Assembly: GCA_003249935.1 (NCBI GenBank)
Contig: QKHT01000151.1
Span: 1 to 44,137 of the forward strand
DNA length: 44,137 nucleotides
Direction: 5' to 3'
Origin: Bacteroidota bacterium
GTDB lineage: Bacteria > Bacteroidota > Bacteroidia > Bacteroidales > UBA5342
Position numbers and translations under genes: made by a program. A model generated the notes under the pieces. That model was not told where the DNA came from and made no database searches. It saw only the letters and a list, made by a program, of their open reading frames with translations. Shown one piece after another: positions 8,727 to 15,533 of the stretch (positions are counted from its first letter, which is position 1; every line of letters starts with the position of its first letter).

Positions 8727-10193
8727 TTTTTTAGTTTCACGGGGAATTGAAAAGTAAACAGTGCTACCACAACCGGCTTCACTTTCAACCCATATGCGCC
8801 CATTTTGCCGTTCAACAAACTCTTTGCAAAGAATTAACCCAAGCCCGGTACCTTTTTCGTTGTTCGTGCCAGGTGTACTGGTCGTCTTTTCTAATTTGAA
8901 TAAAGATTCTGCTTGCATGGATGTCATTCCGATGCCGCTATCCTGTATAGATATAATGTATTCTGAACCATTTTCTGTTATATCGAACTTTATCTCGCTA
9001 TTCTCGTTCGAAAATTTTATAGCGTTGGATGTAATATTGCGTAAAACAAATGAAATATGATTTTTATCGGTAAATACAACAATGCCTCGGGGTATGTAAT
9101 TTTCGAGCATAATACTTTTGGCATTTGCAAACTGTGCCATCGCCACATTATTTTCTTCTATTAAATCCCTAATATCCAGCAACGATTTGTGTGTTGGCAT
9201 TCTATTGAGCTCAAGCATAGCCCATTGCAGCAGATTTTCGAGTAAATTATATGTTTTTTGAGCGGTGGCACTCAAACCGAGTAAAATATCATTTCGCTCA
9301 GACTCAGAAAAACTATTTGTGGTAACCAACAAATCTATAAAACCAAGGATACTGTTAAACGGACTTTTTAAATCGTGCGCAATAATCGAAAAGAACTTGT
9401 CCCTTTTTAGATTTGTATCCTGAAGATGGATATTTAATTCCATAAGCTGAGCATTTTTTCGCTCAAGCTCTTTTCGCTTATTTTCAATTGTTAAGATATA
9501 ATTATTTGAGTTCCGATAGTGTAGCGTTAAGGCAAGCAACCCCAAAACCAACACACACAAATGAACAAGTAAAAGTGCCTTTAACGATTTTGATGCGCTA
9601 TGATCGAAGATCGCTGCATGTTGACTTACACTGATACCACCTCTGATTTGCCCGATTTTATATCCTTGTTTTGCATGACAATTTAAGCAACTTTTAACCA
9701 CAAACAGCGGTGCCATGTATCTATAAAGGTTTATCGAAGCGCCTTTAATGCGCGAAAACTTACTTTTCGCACCATGTTCGAAGTCCAATAATGCGCTTGC
9801 CTCCCACGAATCAGCCATATTTTCGGGCCGTATGGGATTAAGACTTGTAATATGAAACTGTAAATCATTCTCGTTAGTGTGCATTTCGGCAATTTGTCTG
9901 GTCATATATGCCGGATTAATTTTGGTAAGTAATATGCCCGAGGTGGTCTGCAAATCACGCAAGGAATCTTCTAAATAAATATTCGGTTGTGTAATTTTTG
10001 TAACCGGCACGTAAACACCCTTGTGACTCGAATTCCACATTCTCGCCATTACGATCTCTTTAAAATGACTTTGTGCCGAAAAAAGTGCCAGATTATCGAA
10101 ATTTGCCTTATTAATCTGTAATTGCCAAACAAAAGAGACAAGAACCAAACCAAACCACGAAAACCCGAAAATTACAAATTGCCGCTTACTCAT
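8721..10193 (-). CDS. Sensor histidine kinase with periplasmic CxxCH (Tll0287/DUF3365-like) domain
   Basis: A 490-residue membrane kinase. Topology: helix 1 (about residues 5-24), a periplasmic domain of about 180 residues, helix 2 (about 204-226), a coiled linker and a cytoplasmic kinase core. The periplasmic domain resembles the DUF3365/Tll0287-like fold and contains SCLNCHAKQG, a c-type haem attachment motif (Cys169, Cys172, His173), just before the second helix. The kinase has the H-box HDLKSPFNS (phosphoacceptor His273), an N-box (NITSNAIKFS), DSGIGM and GTGLGL, so it should be catalytically competent. Convergent neighbour of the cbb3 operon; no response regulator is adjacent. I infer a redox, oxygen or NO sensor using covalent haem. 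The target is unknown. Confidence 0.88.
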   Translation of the reverse strand: MSKRQFVIFGFSWFGLVLVSFVWQLQINKANFDNLALFSAQSHFKEIVMARMWNSSHKGVYVPVTKITQPNIYLEDSLRDLQTTSGILLTKINPAYMTRQIAEMHTNENDLQFHITSLNPIRPENMADSWEASALLDFEHGAKSKFSRIKGASINLYRYMAPLFVVKSCLNCHAKQGYKIGQIRGGISVSQHAAIFDHSASKSLKALLLVHLCVLVLGLLALTLHYRNSNNYILTIENKRKELERKNAQLMELNIHLQDTNLKRDKFFSIIAHDLKSPFNSILGFIDLLVTTNSFSESERNDILLGLSATAQKTYNLLENLLQWAMLELNRMPTHKSLLDIRDLIEENNVAMAQFANAKSIMLENYIPRGIVVFTDKNHISFVLRNITSNAIKFSNENSEIKFDITENGSEYIISIQDSGIGMTSMQAESLFKLEKTTSTPGTNNEKGTGLGLILCKEFVERQNGRIWVESEAGCGSTVYFSIPRETKKL

Positions 10194-10290
10194 TTCCCAA
10201 ATAATTAATCTTCCCTTGTATCAATAATTCGTTAAACTTTTATAATGTCTTGTTTTTTAGAACATTACACATAAGTATGAATTAATAAAG

Positions 10291-10347
10291 TTACTGTATA
10301 TGTGTCTGTTAAGTTTTGTCGAACATCCAAAATCTAACGCTCTATTG
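10291..10347 (-). repeat. Dispersed intergenic repeat, copy B
   Basis: Read on the minus strand it starts CAATAG, continues CGTTAGATTTT, GATGTTCGACAAAACTTAAC and ends ACAGTAA. Over the last 47 positions it matches the copy at 39560-39617 at 44. It lies about 100 nt upstream of the histidine kinase start, in sense orientation. No matching target-site duplication or coding content is seen. Confidence 0.8.
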
Positions 10348-10582
10348 CTATTTGTAAAATTAGTAATATTATCCATCCGAAAGATGGGCAATGGAATATA
10401 ATCATAAAATTCATTCAAAACTACATTTGGTAATACACACCATTATCAGGGGGCAAAAGGTTCAGCCAAAACCAAATAGCAATTACAAACTCACTTTATT
10501 AAAGCAAGTTTAACTAATAATCAAAATATAAGGCATTCAATTCCAATTCATTCACAATTAAAACTGGCATTAGCTGCAAAAT

Positions 10583-10622
10583 AAAAAGAAGCAATAAAAC
10601 GCATGTTCTATTGCTTCTTTTT
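10583..10622 (-). terminator. Rho-independent terminator of the L,D-transpeptidase operon
   Basis: Perfect 14-bp inverted repeat AAAAAGAAGCAATA / TATTGCTTCTTTTT with a 12-nt loop. The A/T runs make it usable on either strand. It lies 36 nt after the stop of the 10659-11534 gene and is its natural terminator. Confidence 0.85.
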
Positions 10623-10658
10623 AAAAACTCTTTGCTCCTTTACCTCAGCTTAAATCTA

Positions 10659-11534
10659 CTATTTAAGTAATAAATTTACCGATACCCTATATGGTATCGC
10701 CTTATAAATTATTTCACCATCTCTTTTAGGAACATAAAGCGTAAGTTTTGGTGTAAATGGAAGTGCCTCAAATTTCTTAACACAATTCAGTATTTGCGTA
10801 ATATTTTCCTTGTTTTCTTTTTTATCAAATGCTTCAATCAATTCCTTTTCCTTCTCAGAGGCAGGTAATTCCGATTGTTTTAATTCTATTTCGAACCCAA
10901 GTTTACCAACCATAGTCACATATACAGGGTCTACTTTTGATGTATCCGGCATTACAAATTCTTCTGCTTCATCCTCATTTTTGGGAGCTATTTTCTCAAC
11001 CAATTTCTCCTTGGTTATCGTTGCTTCGTAATTGCTGAAAATAATCGGATTGCTCAAATAAGAATATAATGTTGAAAATGGCAGAGAATTAAAAAATTTG
11101 GACATTTTATACTCAGAGAATTTTACACGGTGAACCTCTACGCCTTTAATATTAAGCGTTAAAACCTGCTCCCGCATGTCGATATTAAGATAGGCAGAAT
11201 CGCCCCTTGCACTGGTTAACTGCGACAAAAGATACGCTTCCTTCAACTTAATATCACGCATCTCTTTACTTACACCCTCTTCAGGCTCCTCAATCAGAAC
11301 CTTAGCTTCTTCACTTTCGGGTTCAATTTTAACCTTCGATGATTTTTTCTTTTTTGGCTGAACCACAGGTTTTTCGACCTTGGTCTTTAGTTCTTCTTGC
11401 CACATTTTGCTCACTTGTACCGGAGCCTCGGCACTTAGAAAAACGAGTGTACCTATTATAATTAAAGAAAGAACCACAATAATTATAGTCATACTTTTCA
11501 ACCAAACCGGCGTTTTGCTATTTTTGTTGCCCAT
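10659..11534 (-). CDS. Membrane-anchored periplasmic protein of unknown function, L,D-transpeptidase cassette
   Basis: Not recognised as a named family. 291 residues: short cytoplasmic N-terminus, one membrane helix (about 14-34, MTIIIVVLSLIIIGTLVFLS), a Lys/Pro/Glu-rich linker (about 52-90) of the kind that spans periplasm, then a folded domain. One stretch (LNIDMREQVLTLNIKGVEV) resembles the opening beta-hairpin of YkuD L,D-transpeptidase domains, but there is no His...(H/N)GC catalytic motif anywhere, so any such domain is inactive or the likeness is chance. Last gene of the cassette, 8 nt after the transpeptidase at 11543-12277 and followed by a terminator. It may be a partner or scaffold for the two transpeptidases; that is inference from position only. 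Confidence 0.75.
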   Translation of the reverse strand: MGNKNSKTPVWLKSMTIIIVVLSLIIIGTLVFLSAEAPVQVSKMWQEELKTKVEKPVVQPKKKKSSKVKIEPESEEAKVLIEEPEEGVSKEMRDIKLKEAYLLSQLTSARGDSAYLNIDMREQVLTLNIKGVEVHRVKFSEYKMSKFFNSLPFSTLYSYLSNPIIFSNYEATITKEKLVEKIAPKNEDEAEEFVMPDTSKVDPVYVTMVGKLGFEIELKQSELPASEKEKELIEAFDKKENKENITQILNCVKKFEALPFTPKLTLYVPKRDGEIIYKAIPYRVSVNLLLK

Positions 11535-11542
11535 AGTCGTAA

Positions 11543-12277
11543 TTAATAAATAAATACTTTTGAACCCACTACTAAATTCATGAACACAGCCTCCAGGTCA
11601 TCATCATTTAACCTCACACAACCGTGAGTTACCGCTAAACCTAAAAACCTTTTGTACAATGTACCATGAACCATATAGCCATCGCCCAATTCAAGTTTAT
11701 AATCGCCCAAAACATTCTCTTCGTACCTCAACGGTGAATTTGGAGGTGGTATTGGTTGCCCGTCTTCCACAAAAGCCCAATCCGGCTTTTTCCACACGGG
11801 TGCTTTGCTTTTTGCTTTTACTGTTCTGATTCCCTTTGGGGTTTTAAATACCCATGATTTATCACTGTTGGAAGATTTTAACAACACATTTGAACCCGTA
11901 GAACAAAAACCCTCACGTACTTTATTCCCATCGGCATACAATTTAAAATGATTTTCAATTGTATTAATAACCATATAAGGCTGAACAGGCTTGAATTTTT
12001 GCAACTGATCGTCTAATGCACCAACCGATAATTCGGCCTTTTTATATGCTTTTACAGTTTTTTCGTCCGTATCCTTGTACTTAATCGTTTTTTGACTCTC
12101 CATTCCCAACCACATTTCCTGAGCCGAATCAACGCCGCCCTTCACGAAAAAATATACGCCCGAAACACATAAAGCGATAATGGATACACACACAATATAT
12201 CCCAAAATATTGGCCCTGCGTTTTTCTGACGTTTCCATTGGTTGTTCCGATATTATGTCGTTCAACTCTTCCATCAA
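11543..12277 (-). CDS. Membrane-anchored L,D-transpeptidase (YkuD domain)
   Basis: A 244-residue protein: cytoplasmic N-terminus, one helix (about 25-46, ILGYIVCVSIIALCVSGVYFF), a short stalk and a C-terminal YkuD catalytic domain. The active-site motifs are present: a His in MVHGT and the nucleophile motif THGCVRLNDDDLE close to the C-terminus. Members cross-link peptidoglycan stem peptides (3-3 bonds) or attach proteins to peptidoglycan through a Cys acyl-enzyme. It follows the gene for a second transpeptidase by 18 nt. The insert with WKKPDWAFVEDGQPIPPPNSP before the catalytic motifs is common in ErfK/YbiS-type enzymes, the group that includes the enzymes joining Lpp to peptidoglycan in E. 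coli. Confidence 0.9.
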   Translation of the reverse strand: MMEELNDIISEQPMETSEKRRANILGYIVCVSIIALCVSGVYFFVKGGVDSAQEMWLGMESQKTIKYKDTDEKTVKAYKKAELSVGALDDQLQKFKPVQPYMVINTIENHFKLYADGNKVREGFCSTGSNVLLKSSNSDKSWVFKTPKGIRTVKAKSKAPVWKKPDWAFVEDGQPIPPPNSPLRYEENVLGDYKLELGDGYMVHGTLYKRFLGLAVTHGCVRLNDDDLEAVFMNLVVGSKVFIY

Positions 12278-12295
12278 CGTTTCTTTATTATTGTT

Positions 12296-13429
12296 TTAAA
12301 TTGATTCCTTTTGTAATACCTCTTCCAATGGTTTGGTCGAACCAACAATCACCACCAGGGTTCCAACCTCAACATCAATCATCCCGAAGAGTTTATCCAT
12401 GTCGCTGTTATGAAGGGCCACACAACCATTTGTCCAGTTTACACCCTGACCTCCTCCGCCGTGAATCTCAATCATGCTTCCAATACTGGCACCCTTCGAT
12501 ATTAGGCCTTTACGTTTTGCCTCTGCAAACCGTCTTTTGTCCTCATCGTTCGGATAATTTATCATTAACGCCTTGTAATAGGTCGTTTGTCTTGGCATCA
12601 GTTTTTGAGTTACCTTGTAAGTACCTTCGGGCGTAGCCTTATCACCACCGTATTGTTTTTCGCCAATCCAGTTTTGACCCAGCTCTGCCTGAAATACTGC
12701 CTTACTTTCGCCATTTCGATAAACCGTAAGTTGCTGACCAAACTTGTCGACCACAATTACCGAAGTATTGTTTCTGCGCGAGTACTGAATCGCTTCCTGA
12801 ACTCTTCGTTGCCATAATGGATAAGCACCAAAATAATTTTTTACCAGCATTTCGGAGTAATCTATTGCTCTAAAAATAAGCACACTGGCTTTTTGAAGTT
12901 TTTCTTTGCTATCCAGCATCGATTTTTGTCCGAAAGCCAATTTGCTTTCCGACAATAAAAATTTTCCTTTGTTATAATTTTCCCGAACCGATTTAGGCAG
13001 TGGGATTAGTTTTATCAGTGAGTCGAATGCATCGATGCGATCATCCACACGTTTATATGTTTTTTCGAGATATTCATTCACCGATACACTCGCATTTTTG
13101 GATGCAGCGATTGACTTTTGAGCGTAATTGATAGAACTTTCCAACGAGGCTTTAACGCCATCATAATCGCGACTTACGATCCATTTCAGGTTCTCAATAC
13201 GCATTTTGCGCATAGCTGCCGCATAATTCGATTCTGCCCGGTTAAATAAATCAGGGGCATATTCGCCGGCTTTTGCCCGCTTGGCTTCACTGATAGACTT
13301 TTGGGCTAATGCCAATTCTTTCTCCGGCGGATTTTCCGTTAATAGAATCAATACACCAAATACAACCCCGGTTAACAGTGTAAGTACACTGAATATAAAA
13401 ATTGCTCTGTAAAATGTTTTCTTTCGCAT
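12296..13429 (-). CDS. L,D-transpeptidase with N-terminal helical (DUF4398-like) domain
   Basis: A 377-residue protein taken from the ATG at 13429 (MRKKTFYRAIFIF...), because that start puts a basic N-terminus directly before the membrane helix (about 5-29), and a terminator hairpin (13446-13475) lies just upstream. An in-frame ATG at 13492 exists but would translate through the hairpin. Next is an all-helical periplasmic domain (about 30-200) and then a YkuD domain with His in IEIHGGGG and the nucleophile motif NWTNGCVALHNSDM; NGC replaces the commoner HGC. The helical domain aligns without gaps to the lipoprotein encoded upstream (both have Y-x-P-x-x-F, then AM-x-K, then KW), so the two share a module. 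Function: peptidoglycan cross-linking or protein attachment. Confidence 0.85.
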   Translation of the reverse strand: MRKKTFYRAIFIFSVLTLLTGVVFGVLILLTENPPEKELALAQKSISEAKRAKAGEYAPDLFNRAESNYAAAMRKMRIENLKWIVSRDYDGVKASLESSINYAQKSIAASKNASVSVNEYLEKTYKRVDDRIDAFDSLIKLIPLPKSVRENYNKGKFLLSESKLAFGQKSMLDSKEKLQKASVLIFRAIDYSEMLVKNYFGAYPLWQRRVQEAIQYSRRNNTSVIVVDKFGQQLTVYRNGESKAVFQAELGQNWIGEKQYGGDKATPEGTYKVTQKLMPRQTTYYKALMINYPNDEDKRRFAEAKRKGLISKGASIGSMIEIHGGGGQGVNWTNGCVALHNSDMDKLFGMIDVEVGTLVVIVGSTKPLEEVLQKESI

Positions 13430-13445
13430 CGAACGCAAATTTACT

Positions 13446-13475
13446 AAAAAAGGGGCAGTCTGAAATAGACGCCCC
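13446..13475 (-). terminator. Intra-operon terminator between lipoprotein gene and L,D-transpeptidase gene
   Basis: On the minus strand GGGGC-GTCT, a 5-nt loop, AGAC, a bulged T, GCCCC and then TTTTTT. It is a canonical intrinsic terminator 37 nt after the lipoprotein stop. Partial read-through would make lipoprotein mRNA exceed transpeptidase mRNA. A TAAATTTG element (13436-13443) right behind it could restart transcription very close to the 13429 start. Confidence 0.75.
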
Positions 13476-13512
13476 CATTTTAATGTTGTCATGGCTATTG
13501 CCAGGAAAAGTC

Positions 13513-14103
13513 TTATTTCTTACCTGCTTTTTTAGCGATAACTTCTTCGAGTTCAGTTTTGATAGCTGTTGCTTTTTCTTTAGCAGCTTTAACTTTGTCG
13601 ATAGTAGCTAAGAGTTCGCCACCGTTGAACATACCTTCAGCTTCAGTAACTGATGCTTCGATAACGCCCATTTCGTTGTTGATAGCTTCGATAGCAGCTT
13701 TGCCTTCTTTACCTTTAGGGGCTTTAGCAACAAGTGCTTTGTTTTCTTCAACAAGCGTTTTTACTTCAGCAAGTGTAGCAGTGATTTCAGCTTTCAAAGC
13801 TTCTTTGCGAGCAGCAGTGTTAGTAATTAACTGATCAGCAGCAGCTTTAACAGCGATAAGTTGGTTTTTTGGTTCTTCGAATTTTTTGAACCATTTTGCT
13901 TTTTGAGCTTCAACTTTAGCCATAGCCGAGTTTAAAGAATCTTTTACTGCACCAAATTCAGCTGGTAAGTAAAGATCTGCCTGAACAGCTTTTGATGAAT
14001 CAACTGCGGCGAAAGCTGCGTCGATTTCAGCCTGTGGAACTTTGTCGCAAGAAGCGAATACGAATGCCAATGCACTAGCGAAAATTAATAATTTACCTTT
14101 CAT
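13513..14103 (-). CDS. Small helical lipoprotein with C-terminal Lys-Lys, candidate peptidoglycan tether
   Basis: A 196-residue lipoprotein: lipobox FASC with Cys19, then an Ala/Lys/Glu-rich, heptad-like alpha-helical sequence to the end, finishing EEVIAKKAGKK. No Cys other than the lipid Cys. Codon choice is narrow (GCT/GCA/GCG Ala, AAA Lys), suggesting strong expression; its own promoter and terminator flank it. The segment YLPAEF...AMAK...KW matches the helical domain of the transpeptidase encoded next, resembling DUF4398-type domains. E. coli Braun lipoprotein is likewise a small helical lipoprotein whose C-terminal Lys is joined to peptidoglycan by YkuD enzymes; the same logic is possible here but unproven. 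The family is otherwise unknown to me. Confidence 0.85.
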   Translation of the reverse strand: MKGKLLIFASALAFVFASCDKVPQAEIDAAFAAVDSSKAVQADLYLPAEFGAVKDSLNSAMAKVEAQKAKWFKKFEEPKNQLIAVKAAADQLITNTAARKEALKAEITATLAEVKTLVEENKALVAKAPKGKEGKAAIEAINNEMGVIEASVTEAEGMFNGGELLATIDKVKAAKEKATAIKTELEEVIAKKAGKK

Positions 14104-14167
14104 CTTTGAAAAAAATTAAATTGTTTTACATTCAGTTTTTAAAAATCTCTATCTTTCAAATTCGCTG

Positions 14168-14175
14168 CAAATTTA
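14168..14175 (-). promoter_or_regulatory. Promoter of the lipoprotein/L,D-transpeptidase operon
   Basis: On the minus strand TAAATTTG, matching TAnnTTTG, with CTTG (14197-14200) 21 nt upstream as a possible -33 element. It predicts an mRNA leader of roughly 55-60 nt before the lipoprotein start. Confidence 0.6.
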
Positions 14176-14276
14176 CAGCGTTTTTTTTCTAATTTACAAG
14201 ATTAAGACGTACTTTTTTTTTAAAGTCACACAAAAAAATATTTTTTCTATTCTTTTTTTTCTACAACGCTTAAAGC

Positions 14277-14284
14277 TATATTTG
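14277..14284 (+). promoter_or_regulatory. Promoter of the sigma factor gene
   Basis: TATATTTG matches TAnnTTTG; the upstream -33 zone is a T-run and not TTTG. The leader would be about 60 nt. It is divergent from the lipoprotein promoter about 100 bp away. Confidence 0.5.
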
Positions 14285-14349
14285 CACAGTACTAAAATAT
14301 TAGGCCAACAAACATGTAACTGCCTTGTAACAAGGCACATTATTTTTTT

Positions 14350-14913
14350 GTGATAAGTAAAAAAAATAGCACCTATTCTGATAATGATATTGTCAGAATG
14401 ATAACAGTGGAGGGGAAGACAGAGTACTTCGATATAATATACCAAAGATATTTCCAAAAAGTAATGGATAAGTGCCATAGTTTGCTTCGAGACAAATCTA
14501 TGGCCAAGGAATTTGCGAATGAAATTTTTGGTAAGGTGTTCGAAAAGCTTTCAGGATTTAAGGGGACCGCCTCTTTTTCGTCGTGGCTCTATTCGATAAC
14601 TTATAACTATTGTATCGAATACCTGCGACTGAAAAAGAAACTCCACTATCCGGAATGGAATCGTGAAAATGAACTACCCGAGATAGTGGACGATCCGGAA
14701 GAGAGTCTTGCAGAAATTGATTACGACAAATTGATGGTGGTTATGGATATGATTCACCCCGAAGAGAAGGCATTATTATTAATGAAATACCAGGATAATT
14801 TGTCGATAACCGATATTCAGGCAGCATTAAAGGTAAGTGAAAGTGCTGCAAAAATGCGTTTAAAACGCGCAAAGGCTCGGGTGGTGTATCTCTATTTTAA
14901 ACATTTTGGATAA
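14350..14913 (+). CDS. RNA polymerase sigma factor, sigma-70/ECF family
   Basis: A 187-residue sigma factor. Region 2 is seen at about residues 25-95 (YQRYFQKVMDKCHSLL... ASFSSWLYSITYNYCIEYLR), then an acidic linker, then region 4 (about 135-182, HPEEKALLLMKYQDNLSITDIQAALKVSESAAKMRLKRAKARV) with the helix-turn-helix for -35 recognition. Group 4 (ECF) size and architecture. The frame opens with GTG at 14350; an ATG at 14398 (MITVEGKTEYF) is an alternative start that still keeps region 2 whole. No anti-sigma factor gene is adjacent; the next gene is a PepSY-like protein 50 nt downstream. Target genes are unknown. Confidence 0.88.
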   Translation: MISKKNSTYSDNDIVRMITVEGKTEYFDIIYQRYFQKVMDKCHSLLRDKSMAKEFANEIFGKVFEKLSGFKGTASFSSWLYSITYNYCIEYLRLKKKLHYPEWNRENELPEIVDDPEESLAEIDYDKLMVVMDMIHPEEKALLLMKYQDNLSITDIQAALKVSESAAKMRLKRAKARVVYLYFKHFG

Positions 14914-14963
14914 TTTTTGTATAATAATAAATAGTGACTTGATCCTATTTTTACGTCATAATC

Positions 14964-15383
14964 ATGAAGTTAGGTAATGTGAATAAATTTTTAGAATCGA
15001 TATTTAAGCGTAGCTCGTTCTGTCCGCCAATGGTGGTCGAGGAACGGCTCAATGCTTTGTTTCCAGAGGCAGTGAATATCGAATGGAGTAATTCGTCCGG
15101 GAATTACGAAGCCATATTTTTTAATGATGGCATAGAAACAATAGCCTGGTTTAGCGAAAACGGATCACTTCTAAAAACCAGAACCAACATGCCGGCAGAT
15201 GAACTTCCTCAAAAAGTGCTTGAAACCGTGTCGGAACTGGGAGAGCTGATGAATGCCGTTCATATTATTATTGACAATCAGGAACAATACGAAATAATAG
15301 TTCGAACCACCGCCATCGACAGGTTTGTGGTGGTATGTAATTCTAAAGGAGAAATTCTTCGAAAGGACAGTACGTTTAACTAA
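14964..15383 (+). CDS. PepSY-like protein without signal peptide
   Basis: A 139-residue protein that I recognise as resembling the PepSY-like (beta-lactamase-inhibitor-protein-like) domains of Bacteroidota: a pattern LNALFPEAVNIEWSNSSGNYEA followed by FFNDGIETIAWFSENGSLL, then a second half-repeat (IIIDNQEQYEIIVRT... VVCNSKGEILR). The family is usually secreted, but no signal peptide or lipobox is present here; the N-terminus is MKLGNVNKFLESIFKRSS. It follows the sigma factor gene by 50 nt and is probably co-transcribed, which raises the possibility of a cytoplasmic regulator or sensor for the sigma factor. Function is not known. Confidence 0.7.
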   Translation: MKLGNVNKFLESIFKRSSFCPPMVVEERLNALFPEAVNIEWSNSSGNYEAIFFNDGIETIAWFSENGSLLKTRTNMPADELPQKVLETVSELGELMNAVHIIIDNQEQYEIIVRTTAIDRFVVVCNSKGEILRKDSTFN

Positions 15384-15436
15384 ATACTTTGGAGACTGTA
15401 TTGCTCAAATGAGCCGGAAAACCGACCGAATTATCG

Positions 15437-15454
15437 CCCTGACAGGGGTTTTTT
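15437..15454 (+). terminator. Short terminator after the sigma/PepSY genes
   Basis: CCCT-GAC-AGGG followed by G and TTTTTT. The stem is only 4 bp plus possible flanking pairs, but it lies about 55 nt after the stop and before the rex promoter. Confidence 0.5.
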
Positions 15455-15507
15455 AATTCATTTAGAAAAATTGGAATAAAGAAATTTTTCTCTATATTAA
15501 AAAAATG

Positions 15508-15515
15508 TACATTTG
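15508..15515 (+). promoter_or_regulatory. Promoter of rex
   Basis: TACATTTG, a TAnnTTTG match, 18 nt before the rex start, with a T-rich -33 region. The leader would be about 12 nt. Confidence 0.55.
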
Positions 15516-15533
15516 CATCTATAAGCAAATTGA

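Larger units (their letters stand above)
10194..10658. other. Intergenic region with repeat copy and terminator
   Basis: 465 nt between the kinase gene and the L,D-transpeptidase cassette. It contains a dispersed repeat copy (10291-10347), a GGTTCAGCC 9-mer (10459-10467) and a strong terminator hairpin (10583-10622). No open frame worth calling. Confidence 0.7.

Noticed and set aside
10291-10347. Insertion sequence end or integron attC site
   Set aside because: No transposase or integrase nearby, no terminal inverted repeats and no duplicated target; kept only as a dispersed repeat of unknown nature.
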